Positions 1 through 9,432 of a stretch of DNA of 64,000 bases are shown one piece after another. The position numbers and the translations under genes were made by a program. The notes under the pieces were generated by a model. It was not told the DNA's origin. It did no database searches and was given only the letters and a program-made list of their open reading frames with translations. Source of the DNA: Dechloromonas denitrificans (GTDB lineage Bacteria > Pseudomonadota > Gammaproteobacteria > Burkholderiales > Rhodocyclaceae); contig NZ_LODL01000013.1 in assembly GCF_001551835.1 (NCBI RefSeq), forward strand, positions 1 to 64,000. The letters run 5' to 3'. Numbering within the stretch: position 1 is the first letter of the stretch; every line of letters begins with the position of its first letter.

Positions 1-406
1 CCCGGAGGAAGTGGCGCCGGAAGAACTGCTGCAATGGATTGCCGGCGCCAACCTGGCCCGCCGCGACAGCCGCGAGCCGAATACCCTGCTGGTCGCCGAG
101 GGCAACCGCCGGCTACTGGCTTCCTTCCACGACCAGACCGGCGACGACGAGTGGCTGGTCGTACTGCGCGAGGAAAACGACGCCTCGGCCATCGAATCGC
201 TGATCGCCGCCTTCCGGCTGACCCAGCGCGAGGCCGAAGTGCTTTACTGGGTGGTGCAGGGCAAGACCAGCAACGACATCGGCGACATCCTCGGCAACAG
301 CCCACGGACGGTAAACAAGCACCTGGAGCATGTTTTCGAGAAACTCGGCGTCGAAACGCGGACCGCTGCGGCCAACCTGGCGCTGAGCAAGATGCGTGGC
401 AACTGA
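1..406 (+). CDS. LuxR/NarL-type HTH regulator, 5' end outside window
   Basis: The reading frame is open to the left edge, so only the C-terminal part (about 135 residues) is present. The last 65 residues form a LuxR/FixJ-type DNA-binding domain: LTQREAEVL, then GKTSNDIGDILG, then SPRTVNKHLEHVFEKLGV, the usual scaffold, turn and recognition helix. The stretch before it (GNRRLLASFHDQTGDDEWLVVL) looks like the end of a sensory or linker domain. Proteins of this type usually carry an N-terminal receiver domain, which would lie outside the window. A GTG at position 11 is in frame but is probably internal. Target genes cannot be inferred. Confidence 0.8.
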   Translation, partial: PEEVAPEELLQWIAGANLARRDSREPNTLLVAEGNRRLLASFHDQTGDDEWLVVLREENDASAIESLIAAFRLTQREAEVLYWVVQGKTSNDIGDILGNSPRTVNKHLEHVFEKLGVETRTAAANLALSKMRGN

Positions 407-567
407 GGCGATGGTGGCGAAGAATAAAGTCTGTCGGGGCCGGATATAGCTTGGATTCTGAGCGCCTAGTTATCGGTACAGACATTGGCCTGACGTGTTG
501 AACGGGCTGCAATCAACTGCTTAGCTGCCAGCTCGAACTGTGGAGTAGCTACGGCTTTCTGGGCAGT

Positions 568-3500
568 TCAGGGGCGTTCGGCTGCTCTTAGCCAATCTGT
601 TACACCATTGACTCCAAGCGAAAGTAGCGTGTCTTGTATCTCTACCACGCTTTTTAGCATCGCACCTCCGTCGGACTCTTCTCGTTCTTCTGCCTCGGCA
701 AAAAGTCGGGTCATCAGTTGGGTGAGACTATCTTTATGGTCATAGAGATATGGTTTGCAACGGCTGACGTAAGCCAGATAGATTTTGGCTGCAGCCAGTG
801 CTTGCCCAGGATTATTCTGAGCGGTTGTATTAAGCCATTCATGGAAACCGAAAAGCCGATGGTGTTTGTTTTCGCTCTCGCTGTCGCTCTCGAATACAGA
901 AAAACAGCTTCGAATGAGTTCTAACGGTACAGAAATCATGGCCGTCTCATCTCTGAAAATATGGTCAATTTGTCTGGCAACAGCCAAGGCATGAATGCCT
1001 CCCGTATTCATGCCGGCATTCATGCCGGCAATACACTGTTCGCGATGTCGTTGAAAATTTTCAGTATTTGTCCAGACGGTCGTTGCTCCATGCCAAGCAT
1101 TTGTGTCATCGAGAGCGCTCAAGTCGCGCAAAAATTCCGCAAAGTCGATGTGCCGGGTCATGCTAGCTAAAGCCGAAATACGCCCCCACGTTTCAAGGTC
1201 TTTGCCACTTCCCTCGATACGAAGACGTGTCAGTAAAGGCTTCACCATCTCGAAGTGATTGTGATAAGCGTAATAGAGACAGGGTTCGGCTATTTCCCAA
1301 AGTCCCTCTGCGTCATGCATGGCAAGGTGAAACAAATTCCAACCCAGCTCGAAATTCTTGCTTTGCAAATAAGGCAGGCGACGAAGGATCACGGCGCGAA
1401 TCGCAGGATGTTTGTCTCCTGCAAAACGGCGCAATGCGGGTTGTAGCAGCTCAGGTAATACGCCTCCGAATTTTCGAAAATTGGTTGCCAGAATCACCAA
1501 GGCTTCGGCAACGTCTCCTTTGGCCATATTGATCCCCAGAGAGGTCAAACCGACGTTATCACCCTTGATCGGGGCGTCTTCATCCAGTCGCTCAAAGCCT
1601 ATGGCCAAAAATACCAGCCGCTCGCCACTTTCCGGGTCTCGTACGACGTTGGCGCACGCCTCCAAGACCTTGGCTGCTGGGCGTCGGAGCTGCCAATGTA
1701 GCGGATGCCTTTCTAGTTCATCGAGAATATGACTAGCCAAGACATGGGGATCCGGCTCATCGATAGGCTGCCATGTTTCGTTCGTCTGCAAGTTGCCAAA
1801 GCGATAGGCTAGGTATGTGGCGACGCCATCCATAATGTCATCGCGAAATCTCGGTGGAATATCCGCCCAGTAGGTTGGCAACAGCCCCAAAAATCGAGTG
1901 GGATGGCGAGAGGAGGCCTCTCGAAGTTGCCCACCAACCTCGCGCTCGCCGCCCACCAGAAAGTCGGGCCCATGCCAATCTGAATGACCGTTGTAATGAG
2001 CTAGCAGGCGCAATACTTGGCTATCGCTAGCGCCAAGAAATGCCTCAAATGAAAATGGTGCTCTGACGCTACCGCCACGAGAGCGAATATCCGGCTGGCG
2101 AACAAGTACTCCGGCCTTATTCTCATATTCATCAATCACTGCTTGTGCTTCTGGCGAACGTAGGCAGCAAGGGATTGTGCTGATCAACTCGGCACGCTTT
2201 TTCAATACCCAATAGCGCTCGGAGTCTTCAGACGCATACTTTTTCCATGTGGTTAAGATGGTCGTTGTCACAGCATCTTGTGCCGCCTCGTCGAGAACAT
2301 TGAATGCCGACTGAACTAGTGTCCCCAGCTCGTAGCTCAGTTCGAACTCAAGCATGTATTGATCGCATAACATGCGACCTATCAGGTCAATATTGGCCTC
2401 AGGTGTCTCAGTACAAGCCTTCACGGCGAAGTAGAGCAAGGCCCCCTCGCGGTTGAAGCACAGGCGTTCGCGGTTGTTTTGCCACCAGTATGAATGCGTT
2501 TTTGCGTGGTGAAGAATGGAGGCTTCAACCGCATCAAGCAGGGCATCCATATTCTCTACGTGGTGTATGTCTCGCAGACTGTGCGTATTTTCGTACGATG
2601 TTTCGCTCAGAAAACCATATCGGTAGCCTATACGCGTTTCTCCGTAGCGCGATGCACGTGCATTGCTCCATTGCTCAATAGACGCCACGGCCAGATCAAG
2701 CAATGTTGTGGATTTTTCCATACGTTGTCGGACGAAGTCGTCCTGACGGTCGCCAAATTCATGCGCCTGACAATGCAATTTGTTATCGAATCGGTATTCT
2801 AGAAGGTCATTTTCGCTAACCCCACCTAACATATAGCGCCAAAGTAGCTCATCTCCTACGACACTAGCTTCTACGCAGCGAGCAATGGATCGCCCCAGGA
2901 AGCTGTGATCGGGATGCGGCATATCTAGCAGTCGTTGAAGCAATGGCACAACCAGTGCCAAGTTTTCCGATGTGATTTCAGATAGATAAAACGGAAGTTG
3001 CCCGGCGATTCGATTGCTATCAATCCACTCCAGAGAAAGCGCCTCCTGCCAGAATGACAAGACACCCTGAGTATCTTCATTCTTCCATCGTGCAATTTGA
3101 TAGGCATGCCCAGCATAACCTTCAGCATCCCGTTCGGCTTTCAAAACTGGTAGCAGATACTTGAGCCAAAAACGGTGCCACTCAATCGCCTTGGCCGACG
3201 CATAGATCACCTGAAAAACATCGCGGTGCTTTTCGCGCAATTCACGCATCAAGGGCCAGTCATCGTCTACAGGTATCTGTTCGGAAAACGACTCGGCGAC
3301 CAAGCGTCGGATATGGAAGGCTGCGTTACCAGTCAACACTGCCCGTGTTTGTTTTCTGAATTCACGTCGCTCACCCAAAGCCAACTGTGCGACGAAGCTA
3401 CGGATGCTGGGGCGGACAAATGGAACTGGAGGCAAGCTCTGTATGAATTGATTCAGCGTAATGCCGCTACGCAAGGCTCTACTGATGACCAAAACGTCAA

Positions 3501-5172
3501 GCAGGGTCTGATGCCCGAAGGTCAGCTTGCCATCTTGGGTTTCTTGCAAAACGTTAAGGCTGCACAGTGCCCGCAGAATCTCCTGCGAGGAAGAAAAGCG
3601 CTGATAAGGTACGGCCAAGCTACGTGATTCGAGCATTTCAGCGGCGATAACTTCAATTGCTTGTATTGCAGAATCACCAAGCGAAGCGTTGGCCCGCACA
3701 ATCACATCGAGATAACGCTGTGCCAAAGCTTGGCTGGTTACGACGCTGAACCCACCCTCTCGCTGCGCCAACTCGACAAACAACGTCAGTTCCCGAGGGT
3801 TTCGAATCAGCTCTCGTGTAACGGCATCTATATTGGCAGATGCAATCCCCAGCCCTTCAATTAAAGGCGCAATGTCGCCATCCCAGTCCAAGGGGAGACA
3901 CTTGAATTCGCAATCCCATTTTCTTTCTGCAATTCGATGGTCGTACTTTCGGTCAAAGTCACGGCAAGCGGTGATTACGCTTACGTTTTGAATCAACAGG
4001 AGTTGGTCTATTTGAGCCAGAAAGTAGCTTAGTACCCGATGATCGCGGGCGATAGACAGCACATCCAGAGAGTCGATTACGACAATCACCTTCGCACTTT
4101 CCGCCATACGAGCAACTTGCTTGACCCAATGCTCAGACAGGCCAAAAGCTTGTCGATCCTGTGAAGTCCCTATATCAGCAAATTCGCGCGACTGGATGAA
4201 AAGCGCCACGATATCTGAGCGGGTTTGTGCGTGTCGCTCCAAGGTGTCCTGTACCTCAAGCATCACACAGGTTTTTCCCGAACCAGGCAAACCAGTGAGC
4301 AAGATGGCGCGTTTCCCAGCATCGATTGCAGCCAGCAGTTCGTTTACCACCGGGTTGGGTATCCGCTGACCTGCCACATCACGCCGCCACGATCTGCCGA
4401 TAGCTGAGGTATTGGAAAATGATGCACGTACCTCGGCAATATTCACGGGAGGAACCAACAGCGCTCCCGCCTTGAGAAGAATAGCTTCGAGATCATTTTT
4501 GGTGAATCGATGCTGAGCGTTTGCGGATGAACCATCGCCGCTCATACGCGCACCCAATTGATCTAGACGAAACCAGAGCGCATTGAATGCGGCATCTGGA
4601 TTGCTGGCCATGCTACGCAAACGTTCACGTAGCTGACTTTCCATGCGATCCAGAGCACTGCTGGTTTCAAACTCAGTACGGCGTATGAGTTCGTAGGTTG
4701 AAAGACCTGGAGCGGCGGTGGAAAGTAATTTCGAGAGGGCAGTATCTGTTTTCTGATTTGCGATGCCCAAACTGGTTTGATAGGTGCTCGCATCGTGCTG
4801 AGTCGCACTGTGTTCTTTCAGCTTTCCAAGTTCGCCGAAGTTGTTGCGCGAATAGAATCGAACTTCGGCAGCTTTATTCTGTTTGAGCAATCTGGCAGCT
4901 TTCTCCAGTTCATCGGCGAGGTGAGTTATCGACCATGCCTCGAAATCGATTTGATTTTTTTTGCACTGGCAAGCGATCAATGTGCCGTCGGCCTTACCGA
5001 CGACCACGTCGTCGACTAGATAAGTTATCGAATCAATTTCAAGCCATTGGTAGTTTTCGTCAGATAAAACTGTCAATGCCCAATCAAATGCCACCAAGGT
5101 CTGGTATCCATCGCCTCGATTGGAGCGTATGCCTGCAATACTCATCTTGATTCCCGTTGATAGGGTATCCAT
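568..5172 (-). CDS. Large nuclease-STAND NTPase, probable antiphage defence protein (Avs-like)
   Basis: 1534 residues. Residues about 15-130 look like a Cap4/DUF4297-type PD-(D/E)xK nuclease: GYQTLVAFDWAL, then LEID (E45), VDDVV (D54-D55) and a Q-x-K-K strand (QCKK, 69-72). A P-loop follows (GLPGSGKT, 294-301), a Walker B-like strand KVIVVIDSLD (361-370) and TACRDFD (401-407), the order of a STAND/NACHT ATPase. The remaining roughly 950 residues are helical and repeat-like without a recognised signature, as expected for a sensor. Nuclease, NTPase and helical sensor in one 1500-aa chain is the plan of Avs proteins that recognise phage proteins. Assignment to a named Avs type is not possible by eye. 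The gene stands alone and is less GC-rich than its neighbours, suggesting horizontal gain. ATG at 5172 or the tenth codon (5145) could start translation; neither has a strong ribosome site. Confidence 0.7.
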   Translation of the reverse strand: MDTLSTGIKMSIAGIRSNRGDGYQTLVAFDWALTVLSDENYQWLEIDSITYLVDDVVVGKADGTLIACQCKKNQIDFEAWSITHLADELEKAARLLKQNKAAEVRFYSRNNFGELGKLKEHSATQHDASTYQTSLGIANQKTDTALSKLLSTAAPGLSTYELIRRTEFETSSALDRMESQLRERLRSMASNPDAAFNALWFRLDQLGARMSGDGSSANAQHRFTKNDLEAILLKAGALLVPPVNIAEVRASFSNTSAIGRSWRRDVAGQRIPNPVVNELLAAIDAGKRAILLTGLPGSGKTCVMLEVQDTLERHAQTRSDIVALFIQSREFADIGTSQDRQAFGLSEHWVKQVARMAESAKVIVVIDSLDVLSIARDHRVLSYFLAQIDQLLLIQNVSVITACRDFDRKYDHRIAERKWDCEFKCLPLDWDGDIAPLIEGLGIASANIDAVTRELIRNPRELTLFVELAQREGGFSVVTSQALAQRYLDVIVRANASLGDSAIQAIEVIAAEMLESRSLAVPYQRFSSSQEILRALCSLNVLQETQDGKLTFGHQTLLDVLVISRALRSGITLNQFIQSLPPVPFVRPSIRSFVAQLALGERREFRKQTRAVLTGNAAFHIRRLVAESFSEQIPVDDDWPLMRELREKHRDVFQVIYASAKAIEWHRFWLKYLLPVLKAERDAEGYAGHAYQIARWKNEDTQGVLSFWQEALSLEWIDSNRIAGQLPFYLSEITSENLALVVPLLQRLLDMPHPDHSFLGRSIARCVEASVVGDELLWRYMLGGVSENDLLEYRFDNKLHCQAHEFGDRQDDFVRQRMEKSTTLLDLAVASIEQWSNARASRYGETRIGYRYGFLSETSYENTHSLRDIHHVENMDALLDAVEASILHHAKTHSYWWQNNRERLCFNREGALLYFAVKACTETPEANIDLIGRMLCDQYMLEFELSYELGTLVQSAFNVLDEAAQDAVTTTILTTWKKYASEDSERYWVLKKRAELISTIPCCLRSPEAQAVIDEYENKAGVLVRQPDIRSRGGSVRAPFSFEAFLGASDSQVLRLLAHYNGHSDWHGPDFLVGGEREVGGQLREASSRHPTRFLGLLPTYWADIPPRFRDDIMDGVATYLAYRFGNLQTNETWQPIDEPDPHVLASHILDELERHPLHWQLRRPAAKVLEACANVVRDPESGERLVFLAIGFERLDEDAPIKGDNVGLTSLGINMAKGDVAEALVILATNFRKFGGVLPELLQPALRRFAGDKHPAIRAVILRRLPYLQSKNFELGWNLFHLAMHDAEGLWEIAEPCLYYAYHNHFEMVKPLLTRLRIEGSGKDLETWGRISALASMTRHIDFAEFLRDLSALDDTNAWHGATTVWTNTENFQRHREQCIAGMNAGMNTGGIHALAVARQIDHIFRDETAMISVPLELIRSCFSVFESDSESENKHHRLFGFHEWLNTTAQNNPGQALAAAKIYLAYVSRCKPYLYDHKDSLTQLMTRLFAEAEEREESDGGAMLKSVVEIQDTLLSLGVNGVTDWLRAAERP
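1006..1029. repeat. Two tandem copies of a 12-bp unit inside the STAND gene
   Basis: ATTCATGCCGGC occurs twice head to tail and encodes a repeated Gly-Met-Asn-Ala step near residue 1385 of the protein. It is in frame, so copy-number change would add or remove four residues without breaking the gene. Confidence 0.6.
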
Positions 5173-5322
5173 TACCCTGATTCAGATAACGCTCAGTTTA
5201 TGACGATTGCCATGGGTTGCCTCGGATTAGTAGTCACACTGCGATCTGTGTGGCGGCTAAGCTGCTGATTGCAGAGCGACTTAATACTCAGACCAACAGC
5301 TGCTCAGGCCAAATAGCTGAAA

Positions 5323-5362
5323 ATCAAAAAAAACAAAGCCCGGCATTTGCTGGGCCTTGTTT
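5323..5362 (-). terminator. Rho-independent terminator of pgm
   Basis: Read on the minus strand, AACAAGGCCCAGCA pairs with TGCCGGGCTTTGTT (two G-U pairs) and runs into an uninterrupted T tract. It lies about 80 bp beyond the pgm stop codon. The A/T tracts on both sides could also let it stop transcription from the other side. Confidence 0.75.
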
Positions 5363-5439
5363 ATTTAATGCTCGACAGACTTTATTGTTTCCGGTCAGCG
5401 GCAACTGAAGGCTGCCCTGGCAGCCCTCGTCAGTCAGGC

Positions 5440-7077
5440 TCAGCCGGCGAGGGCGGCGCTGACCAGTTCGCGCGCTTCTGCCACCAGTTGTTGCAGGTGC
5501 GCTTCGCTCTTGAAGCTCTCGGCGTAGATCTTGTAGATGTCTTCGGTGCCGGACGGGCGGGCGGCGAACCAGCCGTTTTCCGTCGTCACCTTCAGGCCGC
5601 CGATCGGTGCGTCGTTGCCGGCGGCGCGCGTCAGGCGGGCGGTGATCGCTTCGCCGGCCAGCGTCGCGGCGCTGACCCGGTCGCCGGTCAACTGCTTGAA
5701 AGCGGCCTTTTCGGCCGGGCTGGCGGCGGCGTCGATGCGCAGGTAATGCGGCGTGCCGTAGCGCTCTGCCAGGTCCAGGTAATGACGGCCCGGGTCGCGG
5801 CCGGTGACGGCGGTGATTTCGGCGGCGAGCAGGCCGAGGATGATGCCATCCTTGTCCGTCGTCCATGCCGTGCCGTCGCGGCGCAGGAAGCTGGCGCCGG
5901 CGCTTTCCTCGCCGCCGAAGCAGATGCTGCCGTCGAGCAGGCCGGCCGAGAACCACTTGAAACCGACCGGCACTTCGAGCAGGCGACGCTCCAGGCCATT
6001 GACGACGCGGTCGATCAGGCCGCTCGACACCAGCGTCTTGCCGACCGCCGCGTTGCGCGGCCAGTGTTGCCGGTGGGTCAGCAGGTAGTTGATCGCCACC
6101 GCCAGGTAATGGTTCGGGTTCATCAGGCCGAGCGAGGGCGTGACGATGCCGTGGCGGTCGACGTCGGCGTCGTTGCCCCAGGCGATGTCGAAGCGATCTT
6201 TCAGCGCGACCAGGCCGGCCATCGCGTAGGGACTGGAGCAATCCATGCGGATCTTGCCGTCATGGTCGAGTGACATGAAGGCGAAGGCGGGATCGACCGC
6301 CGTATTGACGACCTCGATGTTCAGGCCGTACATCTCGGCGATCGGCTGCCAGTAGGCGACGGCGGCGCCACCCATGGGATCGACGCCGATGCGCAGGCCG
6401 GCCCGGCGAATGCTCTCCATGTCGATGACGCTGCCTAGTTCGGAAATGTACGGTTTCATCAGGTCGACCGCATGGGTCGTCGGCGCGGCCAGCGCCTGGG
6501 CGTAGGGCTGGCGCTTGACGCCTCGGTTGCCGTCGGCCATCAGCGCATTGGCGCGCTGTTCGATCCAGCCGGTGACATCGGTGTCGGCCGGGCCGCCGTG
6601 CGGCGGGTTGTACTTGATGCCGCCATCCTGCGGCGGGTTGTGCGAGGGCGTGATGACGATGCCGTCGGCCCGTTCGGCGGTGGCGTCGGCATTGTGGGCG
6701 AGGATGGCGCGCGAGATGACCGGCGTCGGCGTGTAGCCGCCGTTGGCCTGCAGATGGGTCAGCACGCCATTGGCGGCGAGCACTTCGAGGGCGCTTTGCT
6801 GGGCGGGGGCGGACAGGGCGTGGGTGTCCATGCCGAGAAACAGCGGGCCGCGAATGCCGGCCTGGGCGCGGTATTCGGCAACAGCCTGGGTGATGGCGAG
6901 GATGTGCGCCTCGTTGAAACTGCCGTTGAAGGCCGAGCCGCGATGGCCGCTGGTGCCGAAGGCGACGCGCTGGGTCGGCTGGCTGACGTCGGGCTGTGTG
7001 CGGTAAGCCGCGAGCAGCGCGGGAATGTCGGTCAGGCTGGTCAGGGGAGCCGGCTGGCCGGCGAGAGGGTGAGCCAT
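5440..7077 (-). CDS. pgm: Phosphoglucomutase (alpha-D-glucose phosphate-specific)
   Basis: Interconverts glucose-1-phosphate and glucose-6-phosphate in the cytoplasm, linking glycolysis to glycogen and sugar-nucleotide synthesis. 545 residues, essentially the length of E. coli Pgm, and similar throughout: KFGTSGHRG-like N-terminus ([11 protein letters not shown]), phosphoserine loop [11 protein letters not shown], metal loop [10 protein letters not shown], sugar-binding GGEESAGAS and phosphate-binding RPSGTED near the C-terminus. The frame is open for 49 more codons upstream, but the ATG at 7077 gives the family N-terminus (MAHPLAGQ) and has AAAGAG about 9 nt before it. It is followed by a good terminator and separated from ctaA by a palindromic repeat, so it is probably a single-gene unit. 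Confidence 0.95.
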   Translation of the reverse strand: MAHPLAGQPAPLTSLTDIPALLAAYRTQPDVSQPTQRVAFGTSGHRGSAFNGSFNEAHILAITQAVAEYRAQAGIRGPLFLGMDTHALSAPAQQSALEVLAANGVLTHLQANGGYTPTPVISRAILAHNADATAERADGIVITPSHNPPQDGGIKYNPPHGGPADTDVTGWIEQRANALMADGNRGVKRQPYAQALAAPTTHAVDLMKPYISELGSVIDMESIRRAGLRIGVDPMGGAAVAYWQPIAEMYGLNIEVVNTAVDPAFAFMSLDHDGKIRMDCSSPYAMAGLVALKDRFDIAWGNDADVDRHGIVTPSLGLMNPNHYLAVAINYLLTHRQHWPRNAAVGKTLVSSGLIDRVVNGLERRLLEVPVGFKWFSAGLLDGSICFGGEESAGASFLRRDGTAWTTDKDGIILGLLAAEITAVTGRDPGRHYLDLAERYGTPHYLRIDAAASPAEKAAFKQLTGDRVSAATLAGEAITARLTRAAGNDAPIGGLKVTTENGWFAARPSGTEDIYKIYAESFKSEAHLQQLVAEARELVSAALAG

Positions 7078-7219
7078 CGGTAATCTCTTTCGTTGAAGCA
7101 GGGCGTAGCCTGGGGCGGCCGACATGGTGCGGGTTTTGTATTCCATTGGCAAGACTGTCGGCGCACTTGGGTCGCTAATGGCCTGCTTCGCAAATCTCAG
7201 TGCTATCTCACAGGCAACC

Positions 7220-7280
7220 GTCATCCCCGCGCAGGCGGGGATCCATAGGCCGACTGGATTCCCGCCTGCGCGGGAATGAC
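7220..7280. repeat. REP-like palindromic repeat, copy 1
   Basis: Two GC-rich hairpin arms, GTCATCCCCGCGCAGGCGGG... and ...CCCGCCTGCGCGGGAATGAC, are mirrored around a short variable centre. The whole element is an imperfect palindrome, and each arm is itself a small palindrome. The same structure recurs at 9341-9406 and 62799-62864, always between genes. This is the behaviour of a dispersed REP/BIME-type repeat. Confidence 0.8.
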
Positions 7281-7350
7281 CGGTTGGTATTTCGAAGATT
7301 TCAGCAATTCGGAAGCGTCACACTAGGACGGGAGCTGCTGGAGTAGTGAA

Positions 7351-8397
7351 TCAGCCGCGACTGGACCCTGTGTTCAGCAGCAGATCGTTCTTGGGGGCAG
7401 GATCGGCTGCCCGGCTCGGCTGGCAGCGCAGGTTGATGGTCAGCACGGCCGTCAGCAGGCAGGCGGCGCCCAGATTGTGGCCGACGGCCAGGGCCAGCGG
7501 CAGCGACCACTGCACATTGGCGATGCCCAGTCCGATCTGCAGGCCGAGCAGACCATAGAGCAGCGCCGCCCAAACTTGCCATTGACGGCAGCCGGTTTTG
7601 ACCAGCACCGCGCCCAGGGCGCCGACGGCGAGCAGCACGGCGAGGGCGCCGAGGCGGTGGCTCCAGTGAATCGCCGTTAGCGCCGCGCTGGAAATCTGGT
7701 TGCCGTCGACGCTCTGGCCCAACTCGCGGTGCAGGCTGAAGGCCTGGCCGAAATCCATGGTCGGCTGCCATTGCCCCTGGCACTGCGGAAAGTCCGGGCA
7801 GGCGAGGGCGGCGTAATTGCTGCTGACCCAGCCGCCGAGGGCGATCTGGCCGACGACGACAGCAAGGGCGAGGGCCGCGCTCAGGCGGAGGGCGGCTGTG
7901 GTCGGCGGCCTGGCTGCGCCGGCCTGACTGCGCAGCAGCAGGGCGACCAGCAGGGCCAGCGTTGTCATGCCGCCGAGCAGATGCAGCGTGACGATCAGCG
8001 GTTTCAGTTGCAGGGTCACCGTCCACATGCCGAGCGCCGCTTGCAGGCCGACGATGCCGAGCAGCAGCGTCGGCAGGGCCGGCGACTGCCGCTGGCGAAA
8101 CTCGGCGCGCCAGGAGAGCAGGCAGAGGGCGAGGATGAGCAGGCCCAGCGTGCCGGCGCAATAGCGATGAATCATCTCCTTCCACGCCTTGCCGGTGTCG
8201 ATTGCCTGCTGCGGAAAAGCCTGGCTGGCCGCCAATTGTTCGTGCGCCGCCTCGGGCACACCGAGCCAATGGCCGTAGCAGCCCGGCCAATCCGGACAAC
8301 CGAGGCCGGCATCGGACAGGCGGACGTAGGCGCCAAGGCCGATGACGAGTACGGCGAGTAGCGTTGCGGCAAGCAGCAGGCGGCGGTAGAGAAGCAT
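7351..8397 (-). CDS. ctaA: Heme A synthase, COX15/CtaA family
   Basis: Oxidises the methyl group of heme O to the formyl group of heme A for the aa3 oxidase. It is an integral inner-membrane protein of 348 residues with about eight hydrophobic segments. Family features are the N-terminal YVRLSDAGLGCPDWPGCYG segment, EMIHRYCAGTLG with the first conserved histidine, a repeated half with HLLGGMTTLALL, and AIHWSHRLGALAVL plus AVGHNLGAACLL in the last helices. It sits 4 bp after ctaB, so the two are co-transcribed. The order ctaB then ctaA fits sequential farnesylation and oxidation. Confidence 0.93.
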   Translation of the reverse strand: MLLYRRLLLAATLLAVLVIGLGAYVRLSDAGLGCPDWPGCYGHWLGVPEAAHEQLAASQAFPQQAIDTGKAWKEMIHRYCAGTLGLLILALCLLSWRAEFRQRQSPALPTLLLGIVGLQAALGMWTVTLQLKPLIVTLHLLGGMTTLALLVALLLRSQAGAARPPTTAALRLSAALALAVVVGQIALGGWVSSNYAALACPDFPQCQGQWQPTMDFGQAFSLHRELGQSVDGNQISSAALTAIHWSHRLGALAVLLAVGALGAVLVKTGCRQWQVWAALLYGLLGLQIGLGIANVQWSLPLALAVGHNLGAACLLTAVLTINLRCQPSRAADPAPKNDLLLNTGSSRG

Positions 8398-8401
8398 GGG
8401 A

Positions 8402-9298
8402 TCAGAAGACGATCAGGCGGTCGGCGAACAGGGCGGCGAAGAGCAGGGTCAGGTAGAGGATGGAGTAGCGGAAGGTACGGCGGGCCAGTCCATCGCTGTA
8501 ATTGCGGCAAAGCGCGATGGCGTAGCCGAGGAAGACGAGGTCGAGCAGGCTGATGGCGATCAGGTAGAACGTCCCGCTCATGCCGAGCGAGACCGGAATC
8601 AGGCTGGCGGCGGCGAGCATCACCGTGTACCAGAGGATGTGCTGGCAGGTGAAGGCGATGCCGTGCGTCACCGGCAGCATGGGCAGGCCGGAGCGGGCGT
8701 AGTCGTCGCGCCGGTAGCAGGCCAGCGCCCAGAAATGCGGTGGCGTCCACAGGAAGATGATCAGGAAGAGAACCAGCGGCTCGGCCGAGACCTGGCCGGT
8801 CATCGCCGTCCAGCCGAGCAGCGGTGGCATCGCCCCGGAGGCGCCGCCGATGACGATGTTCATCGGCGTCGCCGGCTTGAGGATCAGCGTGTAGATGACG
8901 GTGTAGCCGACGAAGGTGGCCAGCGTCAGCCACATCGTCAGGTCATTGATGTAGCTGTGCAATAGCCAGAGGCCGGCGGCGCCGAGGGCGGTGGCCAGGG
9001 TGACGGTTTCCAGCGGCGATATGTCGCCGCGCGCCGTTGCCCGCCAACTGGTGCGCGCCATCTTGGCATCGACGGTGCGCTCGACCAGGCAGTTCAGCGC
9101 GGCTGCGGCGAAGGACACCAGCGCGATGCCGAGCGAGGCGACAGTGAAGCGCAAGAGCGGCGGGAAATCCGGGGTCGCCAGGCACATGCCGATCATCGCG
9201 GTGAACACGATCAGGCTGTTGACCCGCGGCTTGCACAGGTGGCTGAAGGCCGTCAGGCGTTGGCCGAGCGAGAGGCTGGGTGTGGCGACGGTGTGCAT
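8402..9298 (-). CDS. ctaB: Protoheme IX farnesyltransferase (heme O synthase)
   Basis: Transfers farnesyl diphosphate to heme B to make heme O. 298 residues with several transmembrane helices, belonging to the UbiA prenyltransferase superfamily. The first substrate loop reads NCLVERTVDAKMARTSWR, the family N-x3-(D/E)-R-x2-D-x3-RT pattern. The second region has LWTPPHFWALACYRRDDYARSGLPMLPV, characteristic of CyoE/CtaB. It directly precedes ctaA and lies downstream of the oxidase structural genes. A palindromic repeat separates it from the preceding small gene but need not block read-through. Confidence 0.95.
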   Translation of the reverse strand: MHTVATPSLSLGQRLTAFSHLCKPRVNSLIVFTAMIGMCLATPDFPPLLRFTVASLGIALVSFAAAALNCLVERTVDAKMARTSWRATARGDISPLETVTLATALGAAGLWLLHSYINDLTMWLTLATFVGYTVIYTLILKPATPMNIVIGGASGAMPPLLGWTAMTGQVSAEPLVLFLIIFLWTPPHFWALACYRRDDYARSGLPMLPVTHGIAFTCQHILWYTVMLAAASLIPVSLGMSGTFYLIAISLLDLVFLGYAIALCRNYSDGLARRTFRYSILYLTLLFAALFADRLIVF

Positions 9299-9340
9299 GG
9301 TTGTTCTCCCCGAGGGTGCTAAGCAGGCTGTGTCCTATTT

Positions 9341-9406
9341 GTCATCCCCGCGCAGGCGGGGATCCAGAAAATCAACGAACTGGATTCCCGCCTGCGCGGG
9401 AATGAC
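9341..9406. repeat. REP-like palindromic repeat, copy 2
   Basis: Same paired hairpin arms as the copy at 7220-7280, nearly base for base in both arms, with a different centre. It lies between ctaB and the Sco-like gene, where it may affect mRNA decay inside the oxidase operon. Confidence 0.8.
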
Positions 9407-9432
9407 GGAGATTTGTTTGGCTCGTCCATGCT

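Noticed and set aside
8402-9298. Glu in place of the first Asp of the CtaB substrate motif as a defect
   Set aside because: NCLVE-type motifs are, to my knowledge, usual in betaproteobacterial heme O synthases, so this is not an anomaly.
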